A stretch of DNA of 12,971 bases from an uncultured Clostridia bacterium (lineage in GTDB: Bacteria; Bacillota; Clostridia; TANB77; CAG-508), in contig CAKPAW010000018.1 in assembly GCA_934133165.1 (NCBI GenBank), positions 1 through 12,971 on the forward strand, given 5' to 3'. A model generated the notes under the pieces. That model saw only the letters and a program-made list of their open reading frames with translations. It had not been told where the DNA came from and made no database searches. A program made the translations under genes and the position numbers. Below are positions 6,252-11,856 of this stretch, one piece after another. Each line of letters starts with the position of its first letter. Positions within the stretch are counted from its first letter, which is position 1.

Positions 6252-7262
6252 ATGAATTGGTATTTACAAAGTGGAAATGATTCAGATGTTGTGATAAGTA
6301 CTAGAATAAGGTATGCTAGAAATTTCAGAAACTATAAGTTTAATATAACTTCAAGGAAAGAAGCAGAGGAAATTGAAAAAGACATAAAAGATAAATTATA
6401 CAAATTAGGATATGGGTTAAAATTTTGTAGATTATCAGATATTGATGAGATAACAAGATATTCATTACTTGAAAAAAATATTATAAGTCCAGAATGTGCA
6501 ATGAATAAAGATGGTATAGAATCTATTTTAATAAATGATGATGAAAATATTTGTATTATGATAAATGAGGAAGATCATTTAAGGATACAAGTATTTAATA
6601 GTAGTTTTGAATTAGATACTACATTTAATTTAGCAAGAGAAATAGATGAAAAAATTGAAGAGATATTTGATATTGCTAAAAGCAATAAATATGGTTATTT
6701 AACAGTTTGTCCAACAAATGTTGGAACAGGACTTAGAGCTTCTGTTATGTTACATTTACCCGGACTTACAAAGACAGGTAATATAAAGAAAATATTTGAT
6801 GTTGTAAGAAATTTCGGCGTTGAGATTAGAGGAATATATGGAGAAAATAGTAAATCATCAGGTGATATGTATCAAATTTCTAACAAACAAACATTAGGAA
6901 TAAGTGAAGAAAATATAATAAAGAATCTAAAAGTTATAACAGAAAAAATAATAGAACAAGAAAGAGAAGCAAGAAAAATATTAGCAAAAAGTCAAATAGA
7001 ATTGGAAGATATTGTATATAGAAGTTTTGGAATAATAAAAGAAGCAAGAAAAATTTCATCAGAAGAAACAAGAATGTTACTTTCTGATGTTAAATTAGGT
7101 GTAGATTTAGGAATAATAAAAGAACTGGACGATTTAAAAGTTAAAAAATTATTTTTATATACTAAGCCTTATAATTTACAAAAATACGTAGGAGAAAAAT
7201 TAAATGATTATGACAGAGATATAAAAAGAGCAGAAACAATGAGGAAAATAATAAAAGAATAA
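6252..7262 (+). CDS. mcsB: Protein arginine kinase McsB
   Basis: McsB uses ATP to phosphorylate arginines in proteins, marking them for ClpC-ClpP degradation and inactivating CtsR. The 336 residues cover the phosphagen-kinase catalytic fold without the N-terminal domain of creatine/arginine kinases, as expected. Visible motifs are VVISTRIRYARN (13-24) at the nucleotide site, NEEDHLRIQ (105-113) with acidic catalytic residues, and CPTNVGTGLRAS (153-164) with the conserved active-site Cys153. RDIKRA (322-327) fits the RDXXRA signature of the phospho-arginine pocket used for allosteric control, so the protein appears fully functional. Start ATG 6252 follows GAGGTGAT (6241-6248) closely. It is 15 nt after mcsA and 34 nt before clpC, all under the CtsR-controlled promoter. 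Confidence 0.96.
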   Translation: MNWYLQSGNDSDVVISTRIRYARNFRNYKFNITSRKEAEEIEKDIKDKLYKLGYGLKFCRLSDIDEITRYSLLEKNIISPECAMNKDGIESILINDDENICIMINEEDHLRIQVFNSSFELDTTFNLAREIDEKIEEIFDIAKSNKYGYLTVCPTNVGTGLRASVMLHLPGLTKTGNIKKIFDVVRNFGVEIRGIYGENSKSSGDMYQISNKQTLGISEENIIKNLKVITEKIIEQEREARKILAKSQIELEDIVYRSFGIIKEARKISSEETRMLLSDVKLGVDLGIIKELDDLKVKKLFLYTKPYNLQKYVGEKLNDYDRDIKRAETMRKIIKE

Positions 7263-7296
7263 AAATAAAAGTGTATACTTTAGAAAGGAGTGTATT

Positions 7297-9747
7297 ATGG
7301 TATATAAATTTACAACAAGAGCTAAAAAAGCTATTGAAATAGCTGATAAAGAGGCAGCAAGTTTAGGACATAATTATATAGGAACTGAACACATTTTGTA
7401 CGGATTAGTGGCAGAAGGTTCAGGAGTAGCAAGTAGAGTTCTACAAAGTAATGGTATAAATGAAGAAGATGTACAAGATAAAATAATAGAATTGGTTGGA
7501 GAAGATGAAAGAGAAAATCAATCTGCATTAGGATTTACACCAAGAACTAAAAGAGTAATAGAAAACAGTTTCATTGAAGCTAGAAAATTAGGAATTGACT
7601 ATATCAGTACAGAACAACTTTTAATAGGAATATTAAGAGAAGGAGATAGTATTGCAGTTAGAATATTATTAGATTTAGGAGTAGAAATACCTAAAATTTA
7701 TAATGAAATTATAAGTATTATAAATAGTTCAGAAGAAACATCAGGAGAAGGAAGAAAATCATCTTCAAATAATAATAAAGGAAGTTATAATAGTACACAA
7801 GTCTTAAACCAATTTGGAGAAGATTTAACAAGAAAGGCAGCAAGTGGAAAACTTGATCCGGTTGTTGGAAGATCAGAAGAGATACAAAGAGTAATTCAAA
7901 TTCTAACGAGAAGAACAAAAAATAATCCATGTTTAATTGGTGAACCTGGAGTAGGAAAAACTGCTATAATAGAAGGATTAGCACAAAGAATAAATTCAGG
8001 AGATGTGCCAGAGATATTAAAGGGCAAAAGAGTTGTCAACATGGATATTGTAAGTATGGTAGCTGGTGCAAAGTATAGAGGTGATTTTGAAGAGAGAATA
8101 AAAAAGGCACTTCAAGAAGTAAAAAAAGCAGGAGATGTTATTTTATTTATAGATGAGATTCATACTATAGTAGGAGCAGGTTCAGCAGAAGGAGCAATAG
8201 ATGCAGCAAATATTTTAAAACCAATGCTTGCAAGAGGGGAATTACAATTAATAGGAGCAACGACAATTGAAGAATATAGAAAGTATATTGAAAAAGATGC
8301 TGCATTAGAAAGAAGATTTAGCCCGGTTAATGTTAGTGAACCATCAGAAAAAGATACAATTGAAATATTGAAAGGTCTTAGAGATAAGTACGAAGCTCAT
8401 CATAATGTTAAAATTAATGATGAAGCAATAGAATCTGCAGTAAAGCTTTCTGAAAGATATATTAATGATAGATTTCTGCCAGATAAAGCAATTGATTTGA
8501 TTGATGAAGCTTCTTCAAGAGCTAGAATAAAAACATATACAGAACCAAATAGTTTGAAGAAATTACAAGAGGAAATAGAAAGAGTTTCTAAAGATAAAGA
8601 GGAGGCTGTTAGAAGTCAAAAATTTGAAAAAGCAGCAACGTTGAGAGACAAAGAGAAAGAATTACGAAAAAATCTTGAAGGTGAAGAGGAAAAGTGGAAG
8701 AATAAAAATAATAAAAATATTATAAATATTAATGAAGAAAATATTGCAGAAGTAATTTCAAGTTGGACTGGAATTCCTCTAAATAAAATTACAGAAAATG
8801 AAAATGAACGTTTAAAGAATCTAGAAAAAAGCTTACATGAAAGAGTAATAGGACAAGAAGAAGCTGTCGAAGCTGTTGCAAAAGCTGTAAGAAGAGGTAG
8901 AGTGGGATTAAATGACCCTAAAAGACCAATTGGTTCATTCTTATTTTTAGGACCTACAGGTGTAGGAAAAACAGAACTATCAAAAGCTTTAGCTGAAAGT
9001 TTATTTGGAGATGAAAAAGCTATTGTAACAATAGATATGTCAGAATATATGGAACCACATTCTATATCAAAACTTATAGGTTCACCTCCAGGGTATGTTG
9101 GGTTCGACGAAGGAGGTCAACTAACGGAAAAAATTAGAAGAAGACCATATTCAGTAGTTCTTTTAGATGAGATAGAAAAAGCTCATCCAGATGTAATGAA
9201 CATGTTGTTACAAATATTAGAAGAAGGAAGATTAACAGATTCTAATGGTAGAACAGTAAACTTCAAAAATACTGTAATAATAATGACTTCAAATATTGGG
9301 GCAAGATTGATTACTGATAAAAAAACTTTAGGATTTTCAAATGAGACATCAAATAATGATGAAAATGAAATGGAATATGAAAAAACTAAAAAAGAAGTTA
9401 TGGATGAATTAAAGAAAAGATTAAGACCTGAACTTATTAATCGTATAGATGATATAATTGTTTTCCATAAATTGCAAACAAAAGAAATAAATCAAATTAT
9501 TGATATTATGTTGAATAAATTACAAAAAAGATTAAAAGAACAAAAATATGAAATAGAGTTTAAACCAAGTGTAAAGAAGCTTATAGCTAGCAAAGGTATT
9601 GATAAGAATCTTGGCGCAAGGCCTTTAAGAAGAACAATTCAAAGATTATTAGAAGATAAAATTGCGGATTTTATCCTAGAAGGAAAAATTCAAAATAATA
9701 AGTTATCTATAATTGATGTAAAAAATGATGAGATTATTATAGAATAA
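7297..9747 (+). CDS. clpC: ATP-dependent Clp protease ATP-binding subunit ClpC
   Basis: AAA+ unfoldase that, with ClpP, degrades damaged and phospho-arginine-marked proteins; 816 residues, standard length. The N-terminal domain has two Clp repeats (about 1-70 and 78-140), known to bind adaptors and phospho-arginine. AAA1 has Walker A GEPGVGKT (215-222) and Walker B with D286-E287. The coiled-coil M domain (about 415-480) contains a UVR-like segment, RSQKFEKAATLRDKEKEL, typical of ClpC and absent from plain ClpA. AAA2 has Walker A GPTGVGKT (552-559), Walker B D624-E625, and GARPLRRTIQRLLED near the C-terminus (sensor 2). The LGF tripeptide (678-680) is the ClpP-docking loop, so it should be a true protease partner. 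ATG 7297 lies 6 nt after AAAGGAG. It is the last gene of the operon, ended by the terminator at 9754; radA/disA, which often follow in Bacillus, are absent. Confidence 0.98.
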   Translation: MVYKFTTRAKKAIEIADKEAASLGHNYIGTEHILYGLVAEGSGVASRVLQSNGINEEDVQDKIIELVGEDERENQSALGFTPRTKRVIENSFIEARKLGIDYISTEQLLIGILREGDSIAVRILLDLGVEIPKIYNEIISIINSSEETSGEGRKSSSNNNKGSYNSTQVLNQFGEDLTRKAASGKLDPVVGRSEEIQRVIQILTRRTKNNPCLIGEPGVGKTAIIEGLAQRINSGDVPEILKGKRVVNMDIVSMVAGAKYRGDFEERIKKALQEVKKAGDVILFIDEIHTIVGAGSAEGAIDAANILKPMLARGELQLIGATTIEEYRKYIEKDAALERRFSPVNVSEPSEKDTIEILKGLRDKYEAHHNVKINDEAIESAVKLSERYINDRFLPDKAIDLIDEASSRARIKTYTEPNSLKKLQEEIERVSKDKEEAVRSQKFEKAATLRDKEKELRKNLEGEEEKWKNKNNKNIININEENIAEVISSWTGIPLNKITENENERLKNLEKSLHERVIGQEEAVEAVAKAVRRGRVGLNDPKRPIGSFLFLGPTGVGKTELSKALAESLFGDEKAIVTIDMSEYMEPHSISKLIGSPPGYVGFDEGGQLTEKIRRRPYSVVLLDEIEKAHPDVMNMLLQILEEGRLTDSNGRTVNFKNTVIIMTSNIGARLITDKKTLGFSNETSNNDENEMEYEKTKKEVMDELKKRLRPELINRIDDIIVFHKLQTKEINQIIDIMLNKLQKRLKEQKYEIEFKPSVKKLIASKGIDKNLGARPLRRTIQRLLEDKIADFILEGKIQNNKLSIIDVKNDEIIIE

Positions 9748-9753
9748 ATTAAA

Positions 9754-9792
9754 ACATACACTTATATTTATATATAGGTGTATGTTTTTTTT
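9754..9792 (+). terminator. Intrinsic terminator of the ctsR-clpC operon
   Basis: ACATACAC (9754-9761) pairs with GTGTATGT (9778-9785). The stem extends inward through 9766/9773 with one G-U pair, leaving a 6-nt loop, and is followed by T8 (9785-9792). Confidence 0.93.
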
Positions 9793-9847
9793 GCAATATT
9801 ACAAAATTATTACAAAAATATTGCAAAAATATTGCAAAAATTTGCAA
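9791..9847 (+). repeat. Phased TTRCAA/A-tract repeats upstream of a promoter
   Basis: TTGCAA or TTACAA occurs at 9791, 9799, 9810, 9821, 9832 and 9842. The last five are spaced 11, 11, 11 and 10 nt, close to one DNA turn, and most are followed by A4-A5 runs. The last copy is the -35 box. The block begins within the T-run of the clpC terminator. Helical phasing suggests intrinsic bending or cooperative binding on one face. Confidence 0.7.
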
Positions 9848-9870
9848 AAGCTGGAACTTTATGGTATAAT
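9842..9870 (+). promoter_or_regulatory. Promoter of the small membrane protein gene
   Basis: A -35 TTGCAA (9842-9847) and a -10 TATAAT (9865-9870) are separated by 17 nt. The predicted start is near 9877, giving a short leader before the AAGGTGAGG ribosome site at 9894-9902. Confidence 0.8.
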
Positions 9871-9905
9871 ATAACTGTACAAAGGAATTTAAGAAGGTGA
9901 GGAAT

Positions 9906-10238
9906 ATGAATTTATTAATGATTATATATATTTTAATATTTATAATAGTTGCGTTAATTGGTTATGCAGTACTACAAATAAAGCTTTTTGGAATGAATGT
10001 AAAAGACTTTTGGAGTTTTATTGAAGCAAACCAAACTCTAGACAAATTATATCAATACTCAAAGAAATATGAACAAATGACACAACAAGAACAATTAATT
10101 TATTTAAAGGAAGCAGAAGAAATATTTACAGCTTTTGATAAAGTCCCTAATGAATTATGGGAAGAAGAATCAGATAAATATAATGAAGTACTTGATAAAT
10201 ATAAAGATATTAAAATGCTTAGATGGGCATCTAATTAG
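9906..10238 (+). CDS. Small single-pass membrane protein of unknown function
   Basis: I do not recognise this 110-residue protein. Residues about 3-26 are an uninterrupted hydrophobic helix (LLMIIYILIFIIVALIGYAVLQI). The rest is polar and predicted helical, with Glu/Lys/Tyr-rich stretches (YSKKYEQMTQQEQLIYLKEAEEIF and a KYNEVLDKYKDI end), so it is probably membrane-anchored with a cytoplasmic coiled or helical domain. The start is ATG 9906, just after AAGGTGAGG; the in-frame GTG at 9897 lies inside that site. It is a monocistronic gene, with its own promoter at 9842 and its own terminator at 10266, between clpC and the CarD-type gene. Upstream phased repeats hint at regulated or curved promoter DNA. 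No functional claim is made. Confidence 0.85.
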   Translation: MNLLMIIYILIFIIVALIGYAVLQIKLFGMNVKDFWSFIEANQTLDKLYQYSKKYEQMTQQEQLIYLKEAEEIFTAFDKVPNELWEEESDKYNEVLDKYKDIKMLRWASN

Positions 10239-10265
10239 AACATAATAAATCCAAAATATATAGTG

Positions 10266-10298
10266 AAAATAGTAAGTAAAAAAACTTACTATTTTTTT
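10266..10298 (+). terminator. Intrinsic terminator after the small membrane protein gene
   Basis: AATAGTAAGT (10268-10277) pairs perfectly with ACTTACTATT (10284-10293), extended by two A-U pairs, with loop A6 and a T7 run (10292-10298). The A-rich left side makes it potentially bidirectional. Confidence 0.93.
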
Positions 10299-10365
10299 AA
10301 TCGCAAAAACACTATAAATAAAAGGAATCTAGAGAAATTTACATAAAAAACACGTAAAAAAAGCT

Positions 10366-10394
10366 TTGACTTTTACCAAATTTTGTAGTATAAT
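10366..10394 (+). promoter_or_regulatory. Promoter of the CarD-family gene
   Basis: A -35 TTGACT (10366-10371) and a perfect -10 TATAAT (10389-10394) are separated by 17 nt. The predicted start, near 10401, falls inside the left arm of the inverted repeat at 10396-10427. Confidence 0.85.
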
Positions 10395-10395
10395 A

Positions 10396-10427
10396 ATTAT
10401 GTTGGTAATAATTGTAATCAACATAAT
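10396..10427. promoter_or_regulatory. Perfect 9-bp inverted repeat across the CarD gene start site
   Basis: ATTATGTTG (10396-10404) and CAACATAAT (10419-10427) are perfect inverted copies separated by 14 nt. The left arm abuts the -10 box and spans the predicted start; the right arm lies just before the ribosome site. It could be a DNA operator. It is less likely an RNA hairpin, since part of the left arm may not be transcribed. Confidence 0.65.
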
Positions 10428-10448
10428 TTGCTGAAAGGAGAGACAAGA

Positions 10449-11027
10449 ATGTTTAATATAGGTGATAAAATAGTATACCCAATGCACGGGGCAGGAACAA
10501 TTGATTCAATAGAGGAAAAAAATATTTTAGGAGAAACTCAATCCTACTATATTTTAAAGATGCCTGGAGAAGTTAAGGTTATGGTACCAGTAGAAAAAGC
10601 AGAGCAAGTAGGTGTAAGGGAGATTATAGACAAGAGTTCAGCAGATAAAGTTTTTAATATACTTTTAAAAGACGAGACAGAAATGAATAAGAATTGGAAC
10701 AAGAGATATAGAGATAATATGGATAAATTAAAAAGTGGAGACATTTATGAAATTGCAGATATTGTAAGAAATCTTAGTTTCAAGCAAAAAGAAAAGGGAT
10801 TGTCAACAGGAGAAAAGAAAATGTTAGTAAATGCTAAACAAATTTTAGTAAGTGAACTTGTTTTAGCAGAAAAATCTAATCAAGAAGAAATAGAGGAAAG
10901 AGTTGATAACAATATAAATACATCATTTATGTTATTTAGAGCTAACGACATAGTAAAAGAGAACGTTGTTGAAAAATTTATTCCGTTTGACGGTAATAGT
11001 TCAACAGAAATAAGTGAAAATGCTTAA
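10449..11027 (+). CDS. CarD/CdnL-family transcriptional regulator
   Basis: CarD/CdnL proteins bind the RNA polymerase beta subunit and stabilise open promoter complexes, often at rRNA and tRNA promoters. Here the protein is 192 residues. Residues 1-60 match the polymerase-interacting Tudor-like domain (MFNIGDKIVYPMHGAGTI, then YYILKMP and KVMVPVEKAEQVGVREII). Residues about 64-145 form the helical C-terminal domain (KNWNKRYRDNMDKLKSGDIYEIADIVRNL, then KGLSTGEKKMLVNAKQILVSELVLA). The last 45 residues or so are a polar extension with no known role. Start ATG 10449 follows AAAGGAG (10434-10440) by 8 nt; an in-frame TTG at 10428 precedes that site. It is monocistronic, with a consensus promoter, an operator-like palindrome and a terminator. 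It lies directly before tRNA-Leu. Confidence 0.93.
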   Translation: MFNIGDKIVYPMHGAGTIDSIEEKNILGETQSYYILKMPGEVKVMVPVEKAEQVGVREIIDKSSADKVFNILLKDETEMNKNWNKRYRDNMDKLKSGDIYEIADIVRNLSFKQKEKGLSTGEKKMLVNAKQILVSELVLAEKSNQEEIEERVDNNINTSFMLFRANDIVKENVVEKFIPFDGNSSTEISENA

Positions 11028-11036
11028 TGTACATAT

Positions 11037-11073
11037 AAAAGGTTTTAAGTATAAATATACTTAGGACCTTTTT
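11037..11073 (+). terminator. Intrinsic terminator of the CarD-family gene
   Basis: AAAAGGT (11037-11043) pairs with ACCTTTT (11066-11072). The stem continues inward through AAGTAT/ATACTT with two G-U pairs and a 4-nt loop (11053-11056), ending in T5. Confidence 0.92.
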
Positions 11074-11104
11074 GAATTAATTTTAAAAAAATTACCAATA
11101 ACTA

Positions 11105-11133
11105 TTGACAAATGACAAATAAAATAATATAAT
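11105..11133 (+). promoter_or_regulatory. tRNA-Leu promoter (TTGACA-17-TATAAT)
   Basis: A perfect -35 TTGACA (11105-11110) and a perfect -10 TATAAT (11128-11133) with 17-nt spacing. The predicted start is near 11140, so the primary transcript has a short 5' leader to be trimmed. Confidence 0.88.
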
Positions 11134-11173
11134 ACAAAATGTCGCAAGACAAAACTACCAGATTATATAAAAT

Positions 11174-11261
11174 GCAGATGTGGCGGAACTGGTAGACGCA
11201 CAGGACTTAAAATCCTGCGGTTGAATAAACCGTGCCGGTTCGATTCCGGCCATCTGCACCA
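11174..11261 (+). tRNA. tRNA-Leu (anticodon UAA)
   Basis: The acceptor arms GCAGATG (11174-11180) and CATCTGC (11251-11257) pair fully, and CCA is genomically encoded within the final ACCA (11258-11261). The D-arm is TGGCGGAACTGGTAGACGCA. The anticodon stem CAGGA/TCCTG encloses the 7-nt loop CTTAAAA, giving anticodon TAA, which reads UUA (the preferred Leu codon in this AT-rich DNA). A long variable arm, CGGTTGAATAAACCG, marks a class II tRNA (Leu/Ser/Tyr). The T-arm has GCCGGTTCGATTCCGGC. It appears intact and functional. Confidence 0.97.
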
Positions 11262-11267
11262 ATGACG

Positions 11268-11289
11268 TATCTGTTCGAACTAACAGATA
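11268..11289 (+). other. Hairpin in the tRNA-Leu 3' trailer
   Basis: TATCTGTT (11268-11275) pairs with AACAGATA (11282-11289), with loop CGAACT. It has no U-tract of its own and precedes the true terminator by a few bases. It may aid 3' processing or be a remnant of a recombination site. Confidence 0.5.
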
Positions 11290-11295
11290 GATATG

Positions 11296-11323
11296 AAATC
11301 AATCAGAAATGGTTGATTTTTTT
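11296..11323 (+). terminator. Intrinsic terminator of tRNA-Leu
   Basis: AAATCAATC (11296-11304) pairs with GGTTGATTT (11311-11319), with one G-U pair and a 6-nt loop, followed by T7 (11317-11323). Confidence 0.88.
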
Positions 11324-11326
11324 CTT

Positions 11327-11354
11327 TTGCAAAAAATCATCCTAAAACTATAAT
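11327..11354 (+). promoter_or_regulatory. Possible promoter for the small gene after tRNA-Leu
   Basis: TTGCAA (11327-11332) and TATAAT (11349-11354) are separated by 16 nt. If real, the start would be near 11361, almost on the first ATG of the gene, giving a leaderless or very short-leader mRNA. Confidence 0.45.
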
Positions 11355-11372
11355 GAAAGGATGGTGCTTGAA

Positions 11373-11642
11373 ATGAAGATAATTAAGCAAGAATTACAAT
11401 TTGAGGAATGTCTAAAACAGAGACTTGAATTTATATGTGAATTTGCTAAAGTTACTCCTATTTTTATAAATGGTAGCATTAGGAAATTAGAAAAAACTAA
11501 TCTTACATATATTGAGCCACATAAAGTGATAATTAAAAGTATTACTTTTTTAGTTTTCAATTATTCAAATGATGTGTATATTTCAAACTTATCTAAAAAG
11601 ATAAAATTATCAGAGTTAGAAGAATATTTGAAAAAAATATAA
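11373..11642 (+). CDS. Small protein of unknown function between tRNA-Leu and the recombinase
   Basis: I do not recognise this 89-residue protein. It is soluble-looking, with an amphipathic start (KIIKQELQFEECLKQRLEFICEFAK), a beta-rich centre (TPIFINGSIRKLEKTNLTYIEPHKVIIKSITFLVFNYSNDVYISNL) and a charged helical end (KIKLSELEEYLKKI). There is no signal peptide and no Cys pair suggesting a zinc site. ATG 11373 has AAAGGA 11 nt upstream and GGTG at 7 nt. ATG 11361 (4 residues more) is an equal candidate if the mRNA is leaderless. Placement between a tRNA and a recombinase suggests accessory DNA, but whether it belongs to the element or to the chromosome cannot be seen. Confidence 0.7.
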   Translation: MKIIKQELQFEECLKQRLEFICEFAKVTPIFINGSIRKLEKTNLTYIEPHKVIIKSITFLVFNYSNDVYISNLSKKIKLSELEEYLKKI

Positions 11643-11654
11643 ATTTGTAAATAT

Positions 11655-11682
11655 TTGACATTTCTTGAAATCGTGATATAAT
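11655..11682 (+). promoter_or_regulatory. Promoter of the serine recombinase gene
   Basis: A perfect -35 TTGACA (11655-11660) and a perfect -10 TATAAT (11677-11682) are separated by 16 nt. The predicted start is near 11689, giving a leader of about 170 nt before the recombinase. Confidence 0.82.
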
Positions 11683-11722
11683 ATAGCCAATTAATTGCAT
11701 ATAGCTGTTCGTCAAAAGCTAT

Positions 11723-11791
11723 ATGTCTACGAGCACTTTGAAAAATTTATATTATATTACAATTATATTGTATTTTGTTAAACGGATTTAA
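11723..11791 (+). CDS. Possible leader peptide ORF in the recombinase leader
   Basis: ATG 11723 opens a 22-codon frame ending in TAA at 11789-11791. The peptide begins MSTSTLKN, is hydrophobic in the middle (LYYITIILYFV) and ends KRI. Its stop codon touches the first base of the terminator stem, and its start codon is the last part of the 3' arm of hairpin 1. Geometrically, a ribosome ending here would cover the 5' arm of the terminator and favour read-through. There is no convincing Shine-Dalgarno, so translation is doubtful and the ORF may be chance in AT-rich DNA. Confidence 0.25.
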   Translation: MSTSTLKNLYYITIILYFVKRI

Positions 11792-11835
11792 GAGATGTCA
11801 AAAGTACTCGTATTGTACTTTGATGTCTCTTTTTT
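11791..11835 (+). terminator. Intrinsic terminator inside the recombinase leader
   Basis: The 5' arm 11791-11807 pairs with 11815-11830 (AGAGA/TCTCT base, GTAC/GTAC top), loop TCGTATT, T6 at 11830-11835. It stands 8 nt upstream of the recombinase Shine-Dalgarno, so it would stop transcripts from the promoter at 11655 before the coding region unless the alternative pairing forms. Confidence 0.85.
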
Positions 11836-11856
11836 GTTAGATTGGAGGTTTGAAAA

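Larger units (their letters stand above)
11689..11835 (+). ncRNA. Attenuator-like leader RNA of the serine recombinase
   Basis: Hairpin 1 pairs CATATAGCT (11698-11706) with AGCTATATG (11717-11725), with a 10-nt loop. An intrinsic terminator pairs 11791-11807 with 11815-11830 (one bulged A, two G-U pairs, loop 11808-11814) and ends in T6 at 11830-11835, just before the recombinase ribosome site. Segment 11729-11741 (ACGAGCACTTTGA) can pair with 11798-11811 (TCAAAAGTACTCGT): 12 pairs, one C-A mismatch and one bulge. This would break the terminator. The 8-mer GTCAAAAG also occurs in the loop of hairpin 1 (11711-11718) as a competitor. The switch trigger is unknown, and I do not match the RNA to any riboswitch family I know. 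Confidence 0.7.

Noticed and set aside
9791..9847. CRISPR-like array
   Set aside because: The repeats are only 6-10 nt with no unique spacers of constant length; they are phased A-tract motifs.
11174..11261. 3' end of tRNA-Leu as the attachment site of the element
   Set aside because: Serine recombinases normally do not use tRNA ends and no repeat of the tRNA 3' end occurs later in the window; it cannot be decided with one end only.
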